Shown here in pieces: positions 24,676 through 32,001 of a stretch of DNA of 35,824 nucleotides. Every line of letters starts with the position of its first letter. Position 1 is the stretch's first letter. Below the pieces are notes generated by a model. It saw only the letters and a program-made list of their open reading frames with translations, ran no database searches and was not told the origin of the DNA. This DNA is from Pseudomonadota bacterium (GTDB lineage: Bacteria > Pseudomonadota > Alphaproteobacteria > G022571365): positions 1-35,824 of the forward strand of contig JACZXZ010000018.1 of assembly GCA_022571365.1 (NCBI GenBank), given 5' to 3'. The translations under genes were made by a program, and so were the position numbers.

Positions 24676-25621
24676 CCCGCCGTTCCGGCTCGAGGGCCGG
24701 CGCGTCTGGGTCGCCGGCCACAGGGGCATGGTGGGGGCGGCGCTCATGCGGCGCCTGGCCGCCGAGGGCTGCGAGGTTTTGACCGCGACGCGCGATGTGG
24801 CCGACTTGCGGCGCCAGGACCAGACCGAAGGTTGGTTGGCGGAGAAGAGACCCGAGGTCATCTTCCTCGCCGCCGCGACGGTCGGCGGGATTCTCGTCAA
24901 CGACAACCGGCCGGCCGCGTTCATCTACGACAACCTGGCGATCGAGACCAACGTCGTCCACGCCGCCTGGAAGACGGGCGCGGTCAAGCTCTTGTTCTTG
25001 GGCTCGTCCTGTATCTATCCCAGGTTGGCGCCCCAGCCGATGGCCGAGGACGCGCTCTTGACCGGGCCGTTGGAGCCGACCAACCAGTGGTACGCCGTGG
25101 CTAAGATCGCGGGCTTGAAGATGTGCCAAGCCTACCGGCGTCAGTACGGGGCCGACTTCATCGCCGCCATGCCGACCAACTTATACGGCCCCGGCGACAA
25201 TTTCGAGCTTGCCTCGAGCCACGTGATTCCCGCGCTCGTCGCCAAGATCCACCGCGCCAAGGCCGACGGGCTGGAGGCCGTGGAGATCTGGGGCACGGGA
25301 AAACCCAGGCGCGAGTTCCTCTATGTGGACGACCTGGCGGACGCGCTCATTTTTTTGGTCAAGTGCTATTCGGACGAGGCGCCGATCAATGTCGGCACCG
25401 GCACCGACGTGACGATCGGCGAGCTGGCCCGGATGATCGCCGAGGTCGTGGGATTTGAGGGCGGCTTCAGGTTCAATCCCGGGCGTCCGGACGGCACCCC
25501 CCGGAAGCTCCTGGAGGTGAGCCGGCTCAAAAGCCTCGGCTGGGCCCCCCGAACGGGGCTCAGCGAGGGGCTGGCCAAGACCTACGCGTGGTTCTTGGAC
25601 AACGTCGCCGAGCCAGCCTGA
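24650..25621 (+). CDS. fcl: GDP-L-fucose synthase
   Basis: Fcl (WcaG) epimerises and reduces the product of Gmd to GDP-L-fucose with NADPH. I chose the ATG at 24650; a GTG two codons upstream is possible. The product is 323 aa. Motifs are [18 protein letters not shown] (Rossmann glycine motif near residues 19-36), [32 protein letters not shown] and [15 protein letters not shown] (Tyr-X3-Lys). [20 protein letters not shown] and [11 protein letters not shown] follow. All positions expected of the reductase/epimerase are present. The overlap with gmd shows a two-gene operon supplying fucose donors for a surface polysaccharide whose assembly genes lie elsewhere. Confidence 0.96.
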   Translation: MSSTVARLDPPFRLEGRRVWVAGHRGMVGAALMRRLAAEGCEVLTATRDVADLRRQDQTEGWLAEKRPEVIFLAAATVGGILVNDNRPAAFIYDNLAIETNVVHAAWKTGAVKLLFLGSSCIYPRLAPQPMAEDALLTGPLEPTNQWYAVAKIAGLKMCQAYRRQYGADFIAAMPTNLYGPGDNFELASSHVIPALVAKIHRAKADGLEAVEIWGTGKPRREFLYVDDLADALIFLVKCYSDEAPINVGTGTDVTIGELARMIAEVVGFEGGFRFNPGRPDGTPRKLLEVSRLKSLGWAPRTGLSEGLAKTYAWFLDNVAEPA

Positions 25622-25745
25622 CCGACCCGCGCCGTCTCGGCGAATGACCTTTTCGATCAGAAGGTTGCGAAGGCTGCCCGGAGACTCACAACGCGTGATC
25701 GTCGTTTCCGGGCGGGTCGGCTCGGGTAGAGCGGGGAGGAAGGGC

Positions 25746-26162
25746 ATGAAAGTCGTCATCGTCGTGCTCGGATTGGTCATCGGGCTCGTCTCTCCTCCGG
25801 CGTTGGCCGATCATCGTTGCGAGGAACTGCATGAGGCCGCGTGGGCCGGGGAGACCGGGCGGCTGCGCTCGCTTCTCGATGAAGGCGAGGACGTCGACTG
25901 CCGCGACCCGGAGTTCGGGGAGACCGCGCTGATGGATGCGGCCTACTGGGCCGAGCCGGAAGCCGCCGGCGTGCTGCTTCGCTATGGGGCGGCGGTGAAT
26001 GCGCGGGACTATGACGGCAACACCGCCCTGGACCATGTGGAGATGGGATGGTTCGACTATTTTTTCCTCGAGGACGAGGAAGACCCCGGCTTCGAGGCGC
26101 GCCTGGATGAGGTCGAGGAGTTGCTGGTCCAGGCCGGGGGTCTTTACGGCGAGGAGTTCTGA
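25746..26162 (+). CDS. Exported ankyrin-repeat protein
   Basis: A 138-aa protein with a cleavable signal peptide (MKVVIVVLGLVIGLVSPPAL, cleavage after ALA). The ATG at 25746 has GAGGAAG seven bases upstream. The mature part has two ankyrin-type repeats: ELHEAAWAGETGRLRSLLDE with GEDVDCRD, and GETALMDAAYWAEPEAAGVL with LRYGAAVNARDYDGNTALD. The C-terminus is strongly acidic (FFLEDEEDPGFEARLDEVEE). Ankyrin repeats bind other proteins; the partner is unknown. It is probably periplasmic. The gene follows fcl by about 120 bp and precedes the tRNA. Confidence 0.85.
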   Translation: MKVVIVVLGLVIGLVSPPALADHRCEELHEAAWAGETGRLRSLLDEGEDVDCRDPEFGETALMDAAYWAEPEAAGVLLRYGAAVNARDYDGNTALDHVEMGWFDYFFLEDEEDPGFEARLDEVEELLVQAGGLYGEEF

Positions 26163-26240
26163 CGACAACGGATCAATAGCCGATGGCGTGGATGGGTGGC
26201 GGCGGCGCCCGCGCGGCGGTCATTCACGGATCGGGGTTTA

Positions 26241-26269
26241 TTGCGAGGGGGCCGATTTGGGCGTATGTT
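26241..26269 (+). promoter_or_regulatory. Candidate promoter of the tRNA-Gln gene
   Basis: TTGCGA (26241-26246) and TATGTT (26264-26269) are 17 bp apart, and the -10 ends 14 bp before the tRNA 5' end, a normal distance for a tRNA promoter. Confidence 0.45.
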
Positions 26270-26283
26270 GCCGGCGCCACTGC

Positions 26284-26357
26284 TGGGGCGTAGCCAAGTG
26301 GCAAGGCAACGGGTTTTGGTCCCGTGACCGCAGGTTCGAATCCTGCCGCCCCAGCCA
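26284..26357 (+). tRNA. tRNA-Gln (anticodon TTG)
   Basis: The acceptor stem TGGGGCG pairs fully with CGCCCCA, followed by discriminator G and an encoded CCA (26355-26357). The anticodon stem ACGGG/CCCGT encloses TTTTGGT, giving anticodon TTG, which reads CAA and by wobble CAG. The T-arm has GGTTCGAATCC. All four arms are complete. It lies alone between the ankyrin gene and nfi. No integration scar is seen at its 3' end. Confidence 0.97.
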
Positions 26358-26410
26358 GGCCTCTTCCGATCTCGACACCGCTTGTGATGGATCCGGTGGC
26401 ACCGCCCGCC

Positions 26411-26454
26411 GCCGGGTTTCCTGAACCCTGAAGCCGGGTTTCCTGAACCCCGAA
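26411..26454. repeat. 22-bp tandem duplication, each copy a small hairpin
   Basis: The unit GCCGGGTTTCCTGAACCC(T/C)GAA occurs at 26411-26432 and 26433-26454, one mismatch. Within each copy GGGTT-TCCTG-AACCC can fold. It ends exactly at the nfi stop codon, between the tRNA and the convergent nfi gene, so it may act as a double transcription barrier. Confidence 0.88.
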
Positions 26455-27132
26455 TCAGATGAGGGGCGGCTTGTCGGAACGTGACAGCTTGTCGGCGAGG
26501 CGGGTGGGCTCGGGCAGGCGATAGCGCGTGGTGCAGCGCATCACATAGTCGATCGCTGCCTCGAGCGAGACCCGGTGCCCGATCGAGACATAGACCGGCT
26601 TGACGCGGATGCGGGTGCGAAGCACCGCGCCGATCACCTCGCCGCGATCGACCAGCGGGGCCCGATCGCCGCGCCCGGGCCCCGGCTCGTCATGGGTGCC
26701 GACGAGACGCGACTTGGCGACGCCGATCGACGGCAGCCCCGCGATGAGCCCGAGATGGCAGGCGATACCGAAGCGCCGGGGATGGGCCAGGCCCTGACCA
26801 TCGCAGAGCAGGAGATCGGGCGCCGCTTCGAGGCGCTCGAGCGCGTCGAGCACCGCCGGCATCTCCCGGAAGGAGAGCAGGCCCGGCACGTACGGGAAGG
26901 TCACCTCGCGCCGCGCGATCGCCCAGGTCGTGAGCGAAAGGTCGGCGAGGCGCAGCACCACGACCGCTGCGCGGGCAATCCTGCCGCCGTCCTCGAAGCC
27001 CACGTCGACGCCGCCCACGTGGCGCACGGGGCCGAGCCGGTCGTCTCTCACGACTTGGCGGCTCAGGTCCTTCTGGAGCGCGACCGCCTCCGGCACGGAG
27101 AGGGACCATGAATGGAGCTGGGAGATCTTCAT
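26455..27132 (-). CDS. nfi: Endonuclease V (deoxyinosine endonuclease)
   Basis: Endonuclease V nicks DNA one base 3' of deoxyinosine, the product of adenine deamination. The ATG at 27132 gives 225 aa starting MKISQLHSW. The frame stays open upstream to 27192, but that part is a basic low-complexity stretch. The catalytic acids are visible: GGVDVGF with D43, TFPYVPGLLSFRE with E90, and LLLCDGQGLAHPRRFG with D111. These match E. coli D35, E89 and D110. PSIGVAKSRLVG and VKPVYVSIGHRVSLEAAI follow, the latter typical of the C-terminal half. It lies 43 bp downstream of msrB on the same strand, both damage-response functions. Confidence 0.96.
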   Translation of the reverse strand: MKISQLHSWSLSVPEAVALQKDLSRQVVRDDRLGPVRHVGGVDVGFEDGGRIARAAVVVLRLADLSLTTWAIARREVTFPYVPGLLSFREMPAVLDALERLEAAPDLLLCDGQGLAHPRRFGIACHLGLIAGLPSIGVAKSRLVGTHDEPGPGRGDRAPLVDRGEVIGAVLRTRIRVKPVYVSIGHRVSLEAAIDYVMRCTTRYRLPEPTRLADKLSRSDKPPLI

Positions 27133-27175
27133 CCCGACTCTGCCCTTCGCCCGCCCACCTGGACCGGGCAAGCGC

Positions 27176-27583
<408 letters not shown>

Positions 27584-27620
27584 CGTCTTTCCGGAAGCTC
27601 GGGTGAGAGACACGAGCCCG

Positions 27621-27652
27621 GACCTATCCTGGCAGGGACCTATCCTGGCAGG
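27621..27652. repeat. 16-bp perfect tandem duplication
   Basis: GACCTATCCTGGCAGG is present twice with no gap (27621-27636, 27637-27652), just upstream of msrB. Confidence 0.95.
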
Positions 27653-27728
27653 GTGGAACGGTGAAGGAAACGGGTTTGAGCGCGGCCCGGCAGGGGATGG
27701 ATGAGACCGTCTTTGCCGCGCGCCGGGA

Positions 27729-27971
27729 TCATGGCAAGCCCACGAGGACGACCTCGCTGGCGTCGAGGGCGCGGACGGACTCCGGGCGGGGGGCGGCGCC
27801 CACCGTCGGCCGGGCCGTCTCCCAGTGGGCCGAGACGCACAGGACGGCCTCGGGCCGGGCGAGTTCGGCCCCCAGCCCCTTGAGAAAATTTTGCGTCGGC
27901 CCGGGTTCGACGGCCAGGGTCGGGGCGCCGTGGCCGACGAACAGGCTGGGCAAACCAGTCGAGGAACTCAT
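27729..27971 (-). pseudogene. Chimeric remnant: dioxygenase N-terminus joined to a pirin C-terminus
   Basis: An 80-codon frame whose first 60 or so residues match the start of LigB-type extradiol dioxygenases of the 4,5-DOPA dioxygenase (YgiD) kind: [47 protein letters not shown]. The normal protein is about 260 aa, so most of the enzyme is missing. The last 15 residues, [15 protein letters not shown], instead match the end of the intact pirin at 29193-29900 (IRALDTSEIVLVDLP), 11 of 15 identical. The DNA there agrees with the pirin 3' end at 35 of 43 positions by hand alignment. A deletion between neighbouring dioxygenase and pirin genes would produce this. Its ATG overlaps the GFA-family stop (ATGA). 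Confidence 0.8.
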
Positions 27972-28408
27972 CCCTCTTTAATCTCGACGACCGGTGTCCA
28001 GTTCGCCATACGCCTGGCCCGCCGCTCCGTCGCGGTCTCGCCGTCATAGGTGACCGAGGCAGAGGCCTGCGTGAGCACCTGCGCCGCATCGAGGGTGTTG
28101 ATGTTGATCGTGGCGTAGGACGAGCCGCCCGCCGTCAATACCGCGCCAAGGTACACACCGCATTCCCTGCAGATTAAAAAGTCCGCCGTCTTCAGGGCGA
28201 AGCGGTAGCGGTTGACGCGCCCCGGGTCACGCACCGTTATGTGAACCCGACCGGCCGGATCGGAGGTGTAGCGCGCGCCATGGGTCCGGCAGAAGGAACA
28301 GGTGCAGGCCCTGACCGGAAGCTGTTCGGGTCTGAGCCTCGTCTCGAAGGTGACACCCAGGTTCCCGCAATGGCATCGACCGGAGAATGATGTGGTTTCC
28401 GTCCTCAC
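27968..28408 (-). CDS. GFA/CENP-V family zinc-binding protein
   Basis: A 146-aa protein with the CENP-V/GFA fold, named after the glutathione-dependent formaldehyde-activating enzyme. Members bind zinc, but most have no proven activity. The N-terminal zinc site is GRCHCGNLGVTFE, then CTCSFCRTHGARYTS supplies more cysteines, and CRECGVYLG the last pair. The start is GTG 28408, with GGGAGAG nine bases upstream. The stop overlaps the start of the chimeric dioxygenase remnant (ATGA), so it was once coupled to that gene. It is followed upstream by a decayed pirin fragment. Family assignment is good; the substrate is unknown. Confidence 0.85.
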   Translation of the reverse strand: MRTETTSFSGRCHCGNLGVTFETRLRPEQLPVRACTCSFCRTHGARYTSDPAGRVHITVRDPGRVNRYRFALKTADFLICRECGVYLGAVLTAGGSSYATININTLDAAQVLTQASASVTYDGETATERRARRMANWTPVVEIKEG

Positions 28409-28566
28409 TCAGCCATCTCTCCCTCGAAGAAAGGCCAGCCTCTAACCTCCCGCAGTTGGGCGCTCGTGTTCCCCGAAGCCGTCCGGGGCGACCGGCAGAG
28501 GTTATATCAGCCGGGCCTTGGCCGGCCAGACGGTTTTGGCCCGCACCGACCGCGGCCCGGACCCGA

Positions 28567-28650
28567 TCATCGAGCCGGATCGACCTCGCCGTCTTCGCGG
28601 GCGCGGATGGCGAGTGCACCGACCCGGGTGACGGCGCAGCCATCGCGTGC
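28567..28650 (-). pseudogene. Decayed 3' fragment of a second pirin gene
   Basis: In one minus-strand frame the sequence reads ARDGCAVTRVGALAIRARED and ends GEVDPAR before TGA. It matches the end of the intact pirin (GPRDGCAITEAGAVTIRALD) with clear RDGCA, AG/GA and IRA positions. No start and no other pirin domain precede it; DoxX-coding sequence ends 36 bp away. The rest of the 278-bp spacer down to the GFA gene shows nothing else I can name. Confidence 0.65.
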
Positions 28651-28686
28651 GCCCCTGGCCCGGGCCGGCCGCGCGGACGGTGTCCC

Positions 28687-29157
28687 TCAGAACTCCCGGC
28701 CGATCGCCGCGTCGAGCGAGAGCCGGCCGCCGCCGCCGCGGAAGAAGATGGCGATCATGAGGATCGCCCACAGCAATGGATACTCGTACCCGCTATTGCT
28801 CCAGAAAAAGCCGTTGCCGAGATGCACCTGGAACACCGTGACCAGCAGCAGGATGGTCGCCGCCATCGCCGCTGGCCGAGTCAGGAATCCGATCGCCACG
28901 GCCGCCCCGCCGAAAAACTCGACGGAGCCCACCAAATAGGCGAGCGGCAGCCCGGGCTCGAGGCCGATTTGGCTGAAGAACCCGGCCGTTGCGTTGATGT
29001 CGCCGCCGAACCAGCCGAACAGCTTCTGTGCTCCATGGGGCATCAGGAACAGGCCGGCGAAAATGCGGATGACGGGATAGGTCAGCGGCGAGAGGGCATC
29101 ATAAAGCCCGTTCAGGGCCGGAATGATCCGTTTGGTCGATGACATGCCGTTGCTCAT
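28687..29157 (-). CDS. DoxX family membrane protein
   Basis: A 156-aa inner-membrane protein of the DoxX family, whose members are often found with oxidative-stress genes. I chose the ATG at 29157, after a GGGGGAAAGG ribosome site; the frame extends to 29196. Four hydrophobic segments are visible: PVIRIFAGLFLMPHGAQKLF, LPLAYLVGSVEFFGGAAVAI, AAMAATILLLVTVFQVH and LLWAILMIAIFF. PHGAQKLFGWFGG is a family signature. The end is GGRLSLDAAIGREF. It lies 35 bp downstream of pirin on the same strand, a frequent pairing. Confidence 0.92.
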   Translation of the reverse strand: MSNGMSSTKRIIPALNGLYDALSPLTYPVIRIFAGLFLMPHGAQKLFGWFGGDINATAGFFSQIGLEPGLPLAYLVGSVEFFGGAAVAIGFLTRPAAMAATILLLVTVFQVHLGNGFFWSNSGYEYPLLWAILMIAIFFRGGGGRLSLDAAIGREF

Positions 29158-29192
29158 AGCCTTTCCCCCTTGATTAGAGTTCGGTTGTGCGA

Positions 29193-29900
29193 TCAACCCT
29201 GAGGCAAATCCACCAGCACGATCTCGCTGGTGTCGAGGGCTCGGATGGTCACGGCGCCGGCCTCCGTGATGGCGCAGCCGTCGCGCGGGCCGACGATCAT
29301 GCCGTTGACTTCCAATCTGCCCCGCGCGGCGACCAGATAGCCCTTTCGGCCACTGGCAAATTCGTGCGCGATGATCTCTCCGGCCGCAACGGTCGCGCCC
29401 AGGATCGCGGCGTCCTGGCGGATCGGCAAGGCTTCGGGGTCGTCCCCCGGCCGGCCCGAGGCCAGGGTCACCAGTTTGCCGGCGCGGTCTTCGCGGGGGA
29501 ACGGGCGCGTCGCCCAGCCCGGCTCGAGGTCCTTTGTCGAAGGCTCGATCCAGATCTGGAACAGCTCGGTCGGCTCGTCCTCGTGGTTGAATTCCGAATG
29601 GCGGATGCCCGTGCCCGCCGACATCACCTGGACGCTGCCGGCCTCGGTGCGGCCCTTGCTGCCCAGATGGTCCTCATGGGTGATGGCGCCCCGGCGCACG
29701 TAGGTGATGATTTCCATGTCCCGGTGGCCGTGCATGGGAAAGCCGCCACCCGGGCGGATGGTGTCGTCGTTCCACACCCTCAAGGGGCCGAGGCCCATGC
29801 GCCGGGGATTGTAATAGTCGGCGAAGCTGAAATGGTAGCGCGCCGACAGCCAGTCATTGTCGAACCGGCCGAGCTCGGCGAAGGGGATCACCTCGATCAT
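29193..29900 (-). CDS. Pirin family protein
   Basis: A bicupin of 235 aa. Bacterial pirins bind Fe(II), and some have quercetinase activity. The metal ligands sit at exactly the E. coli YhhW positions: H57 and H59 in FPMHGHRDMEIITYV, H101 and E103 in IRHSEFNHE. Other marks are NPRRMGLGPLRVWNDD at about 31-46, and TELFQIWIEP. The C-terminal cupin ends IRALDTSEIVLVDLPQG. The start follows the preceding gene's stop by one base (TGACATG), and DoxX follows, so GST, pirin and DoxX are one operon. Two remnants of pirin 3' ends lie downstream. Confidence 0.95.
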   Translation of the reverse strand: MIEVIPFAELGRFDNDWLSARYHFSFADYYNPRRMGLGPLRVWNDDTIRPGGGFPMHGHRDMEIITYVRRGAITHEDHLGSKGRTEAGSVQVMSAGTGIRHSEFNHEDEPTELFQIWIEPSTKDLEPGWATRPFPREDRAGKLVTLASGRPGDDPEALPIRQDAAILGATVAAGEIIAHEFASGRKGYLVAARGRLEVNGMIVGPRDGCAITEAGAVTIRALDTSEIVLVDLPQG

Positions 29901-29901
29901 G

Positions 29902-30861
29902 TCACGCCGCCTTCAGCCGGTCCCGGTTATGGGGGGCGGCAAGGTCGATCTCCGGGCCGCGGGGCACGATGCCGGTGGGGTTGATGGTTTCGTGGCTTCC
30001 GTAGTAGTGGCGCTTGATGTGGTCCATGTTCACCGTCTCGGCCACCCCCGGCACCTGATAGAGCTCGCGGGTGTAGTTCCACAGATTTTCGTAGTCGACG
30101 AGACGCCTCAGGTTGCATTTGAAATGGCCGTAATAGACGGCGTCGAACCGCACCAGCGTCGTGAACAGCCGCCAGTCGGCCTCGGTGAGGCGCTCGCCCA
30201 CGAGATAGCGTTGGCGGGCGAGGCGCCCCTCTATTTGGTCGAGGGCCTGGAACAGCGCGTCGAACGCCTCGCCATAGGCGTCCTGGGTGGTGGCGAAGCC
30301 GCATTTGTAGACCCCGTTGTTGATGTTCTCGTAGACTAGCTCGTTGATCTCCTCGATCTCGCCCCGAAGCTCTTCGGGATAGAAGTCCGCCTCCCCGTCG
30401 CCGAACCCACGGTTGAACATGCGGATGATCTCGGATGACTCGTTGTTGACGATGACGCGGGTCTTCTTGTCCCACAGCACCGGCACGGTGACCCGGCCGG
30501 TATAGTCCGGCTTGGCCGTGGTGTAGGCCTGATGCAGGTGGCTGAATCCATTGACGGTGTCGGGGATGCAGCCCGGGCCGTCGCTGAACATCCAGCCGTC
30601 GGCGCCCATATGGGGGTCGACCACCGACACCGAGATCGCGTCCTCGAGCCGCTTGAGCCGGCGGAAGATGAGGGTGCGGTGGGCCCACGGGCAGGCCAGG
30701 GAGACATAGAGATGGTAGCGCCCGGGCTCGGCCTTGAAGCCCGACGATCCGTCCGCCGTCAGCCACTCCCGGAAGGCGCTTTCCTGGCGGACGAACCGGC
30801 CGCCGGTCTTTGCGGTGTCGTACCACGCATCGCGCCACTGTCCATCGACCAGAAGTCCCAT
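29902..30861 (-). CDS. Glutathionyl-hydroquinone reductase (GST family)
   Basis: A cytosolic Xi-class glutathione transferase that reduces glutathionyl-hydroquinones with glutathione (YqjG/PcpF type). The 319-aa length is typical. The catalytic Cys57 is in HLYVSLACPWAHRTLIFRRL. VVDPHMGADGWMF, TVPVLWDKKTRVIVNNESSE and IIRMFNRGFG are family signatures. The C-terminal helical domain has VYKCGFATTQDAYG, RYLVGERLTEADWRLFTTL and RFDAVYYGHFKCN. Near the end HYYGSHETINPTGIVPRGP is conserved. It is the first gene of the pirin/DoxX operon. Confidence 0.96.
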   Translation of the reverse strand: MGLLVDGQWRDAWYDTAKTGGRFVRQESAFREWLTADGSSGFKAEPGRYHLYVSLACPWAHRTLIFRRLKRLEDAISVSVVDPHMGADGWMFSDGPGCIPDTVNGFSHLHQAYTTAKPDYTGRVTVPVLWDKKTRVIVNNESSEIIRMFNRGFGDGEADFYPEELRGEIEEINELVYENINNGVYKCGFATTQDAYGEAFDALFQALDQIEGRLARQRYLVGERLTEADWRLFTTLVRFDAVYYGHFKCNLRRLVDYENLWNYTRELYQVPGVAETVNMDHIKRHYYGSHETINPTGIVPRGPEIDLAAPHNRDRLKAA

Positions 30862-30972
30862 TGTCCAGCTCCTTCACGTCTCACGCGCGATCCGGGCGCG
30901 GGCCCCGGCAGCGCCCGGCGCGGGGTGAGGGCTTGGATCCGCTGCTCCGACGTTGTGGCAGGCGGCCCATGC

Positions 30973-31755
30973 CTAACCGCCGATGACCTGCTCCAGATAG
31001 GCCCGGATCGCGTTGGACGGGACGGCGTAGGCCAGCTTGGGAGACACATAGGGAGTTTTGCCGAGGTCGCCCAGGGCGAAGCTGGCCACGATGCCGATCG
31101 TCTCGCCCTTGCGGTTGAAAACCGGCCCCCCGGAATGGCCGGGTTGGACGTCGATGTACATCTTGATCGCGTCGTCGTAGCCATACCCGATGTATTCCAG
31201 CCTCTGGGGCCATTTCGGATCGACCACCATGCCGAGGGCGACGACGCCCTTGCGGTTGTCGGGCGTGCCGATCGCCAGCACGTACTGGCCCTTTTGCACC
31301 TGGCGGGAATCGGCCAGCTTCGCCACCTGCATGCCGGCGAACGGTTGGATCTTCAGCACCGCGAGCTCGCGCGCCGGGTCGACGTGGATGATCGCGGCCT
31401 CGTGGACCCCGCCGTCCACGGTCGTGACCTCGGCCGTGAACCGCGTATCGAGGGCGATGTGCGCGACGGTGATCACATAGCCCCTGGGATCGACGATAAA
31501 GCCGCTGGCGCCGTTGATGATGGGCCGCCCGCCCCGGTTTTTCCCTCCCGAGGCCCGCGCGTCCGGGTCGAGGATGAGGACCCTGACATAGGAGGGCGAA
31601 AGCCGCTCGGCGAGCTCGCGATATCCATCGAAGCGCAGCGCTTCCTCCTCCCCATAGGGATAGGAGAGCACAACTCTTTGGGTTTTCGGCGCGCCCGCGA
31701 GACAGCCCGCGAGCACGGCCGAAAACACGCAGATTATGAGGCGCAAGCGGTTCAT
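30973..31755 (-). CDS. Trypsin-like serine protease lipoprotein
   Basis: A 260-aa exported protease of the chymotrypsin fold, similar to the DegP/HtrA catalytic domain but without a PDZ domain. The leader MNRLRLIICVFSAVLAGCLA has a lipobox (LAGC, Cys18), so it is membrane-anchored in the periplasm. The catalytic triad is visible: His99 in VITVAHIALD, Asp126 in HVDPARELAVLK and Ser208 in QPGHSGGPVF (the usual motif is GNSGGP). GQYVLAIGTPDN is also characteristic. It is a single gene between the sulfotransferase gene and the glutathione transferase. The cleavage substrate is unknown. Confidence 0.9.
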   Translation of the reverse strand: MNRLRLIICVFSAVLAGCLAGAPKTQRVVLSYPYGEEEALRFDGYRELAERLSPSYVRVLILDPDARASGGKNRGGRPIINGASGFIVDPRGYVITVAHIALDTRFTAEVTTVDGGVHEAAIIHVDPARELAVLKIQPFAGMQVAKLADSRQVQKGQYVLAIGTPDNRKGVVALGMVVDPKWPQRLEYIGYGYDDAIKMYIDVQPGHSGGPVFNRKGETIGIVASFALGDLGKTPYVSPKLAYAVPSNAIRAYLEQVIGG

Positions 31756-31777
31756 CGTGTCGGTCTGAAGCTCTCTT

Positions 31778-31926
31778 GTTTAACGGCCGACCATCGCCGG
31801 GTTTAACGGCCGACCGGCGCCGGCTGTGACCTTCAGGTCATCAAGGAATCGCCGCTGCCAGGGCTATAGCATCGCCGGGCTCGCAAGACAAACGGCGATC
31901 AAGACGGCCGGGCTCGAAAGACAAAC
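31778..31926. repeat. Two near-tandem duplications upstream of the protease gene
   Basis: A 23-bp unit beginning GTTTAACGGCCGACC is repeated head to tail (31778-31800, 31801-31823), differing at three positions. A 20-bp unit, GCCGGGCTCG(C/A)AAGACAAAC, recurs at 31874-31893 and 31907-31926, one mismatch, period 33 bp. The 246-bp spacer holds no gene. Confidence 0.88.
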
Positions 31927-31948
31927 GCGCCGGGCCCTCCGGGCGCGC
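31918..31948 (-). terminator. Candidate terminator of the TPR-sulfotransferase gene
   Basis: On the minus strand CGCGCC (31947-31942) pairs with GGCGCG (31931-31926) around a GC-rich loop that can extend the stem. TTTGTCTTT follows (31925-31917). The position, 54 bp after the stop at 32002, suits an intrinsic terminator with an interrupted T-run. Confidence 0.45.
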
Positions 31949-32001
31949 TTGCCGGCTGTGGCTCTTGTCACGGGCGCGTCCCGCCTCGGCGCCGCCCGGC
32001 T

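Noticed and set aside
23605-25621. gmd and fcl as part of a capsule or O-antigen cluster in this window
   Set aside because: No glycosyltransferase, polymerase, flippase or export gene adjoins the pair here. The transferases at 8430-9703 are of a different family and far away.
26284-26357. tRNA-Gln as an integration site for a genomic island
   Set aside because: No partial repeat of the tRNA 3' end occurs downstream in the window and no integrase follows. The 22-bp repeat at 26411 is unrelated to the tRNA.
28227-28643. Minus-strand 138-aa frame spanning the GFA gene start
   Set aside because: It overlaps the GFA gene in another frame and its product lacks any motif. The pirin-like similarity is in a different frame (28567-28650).
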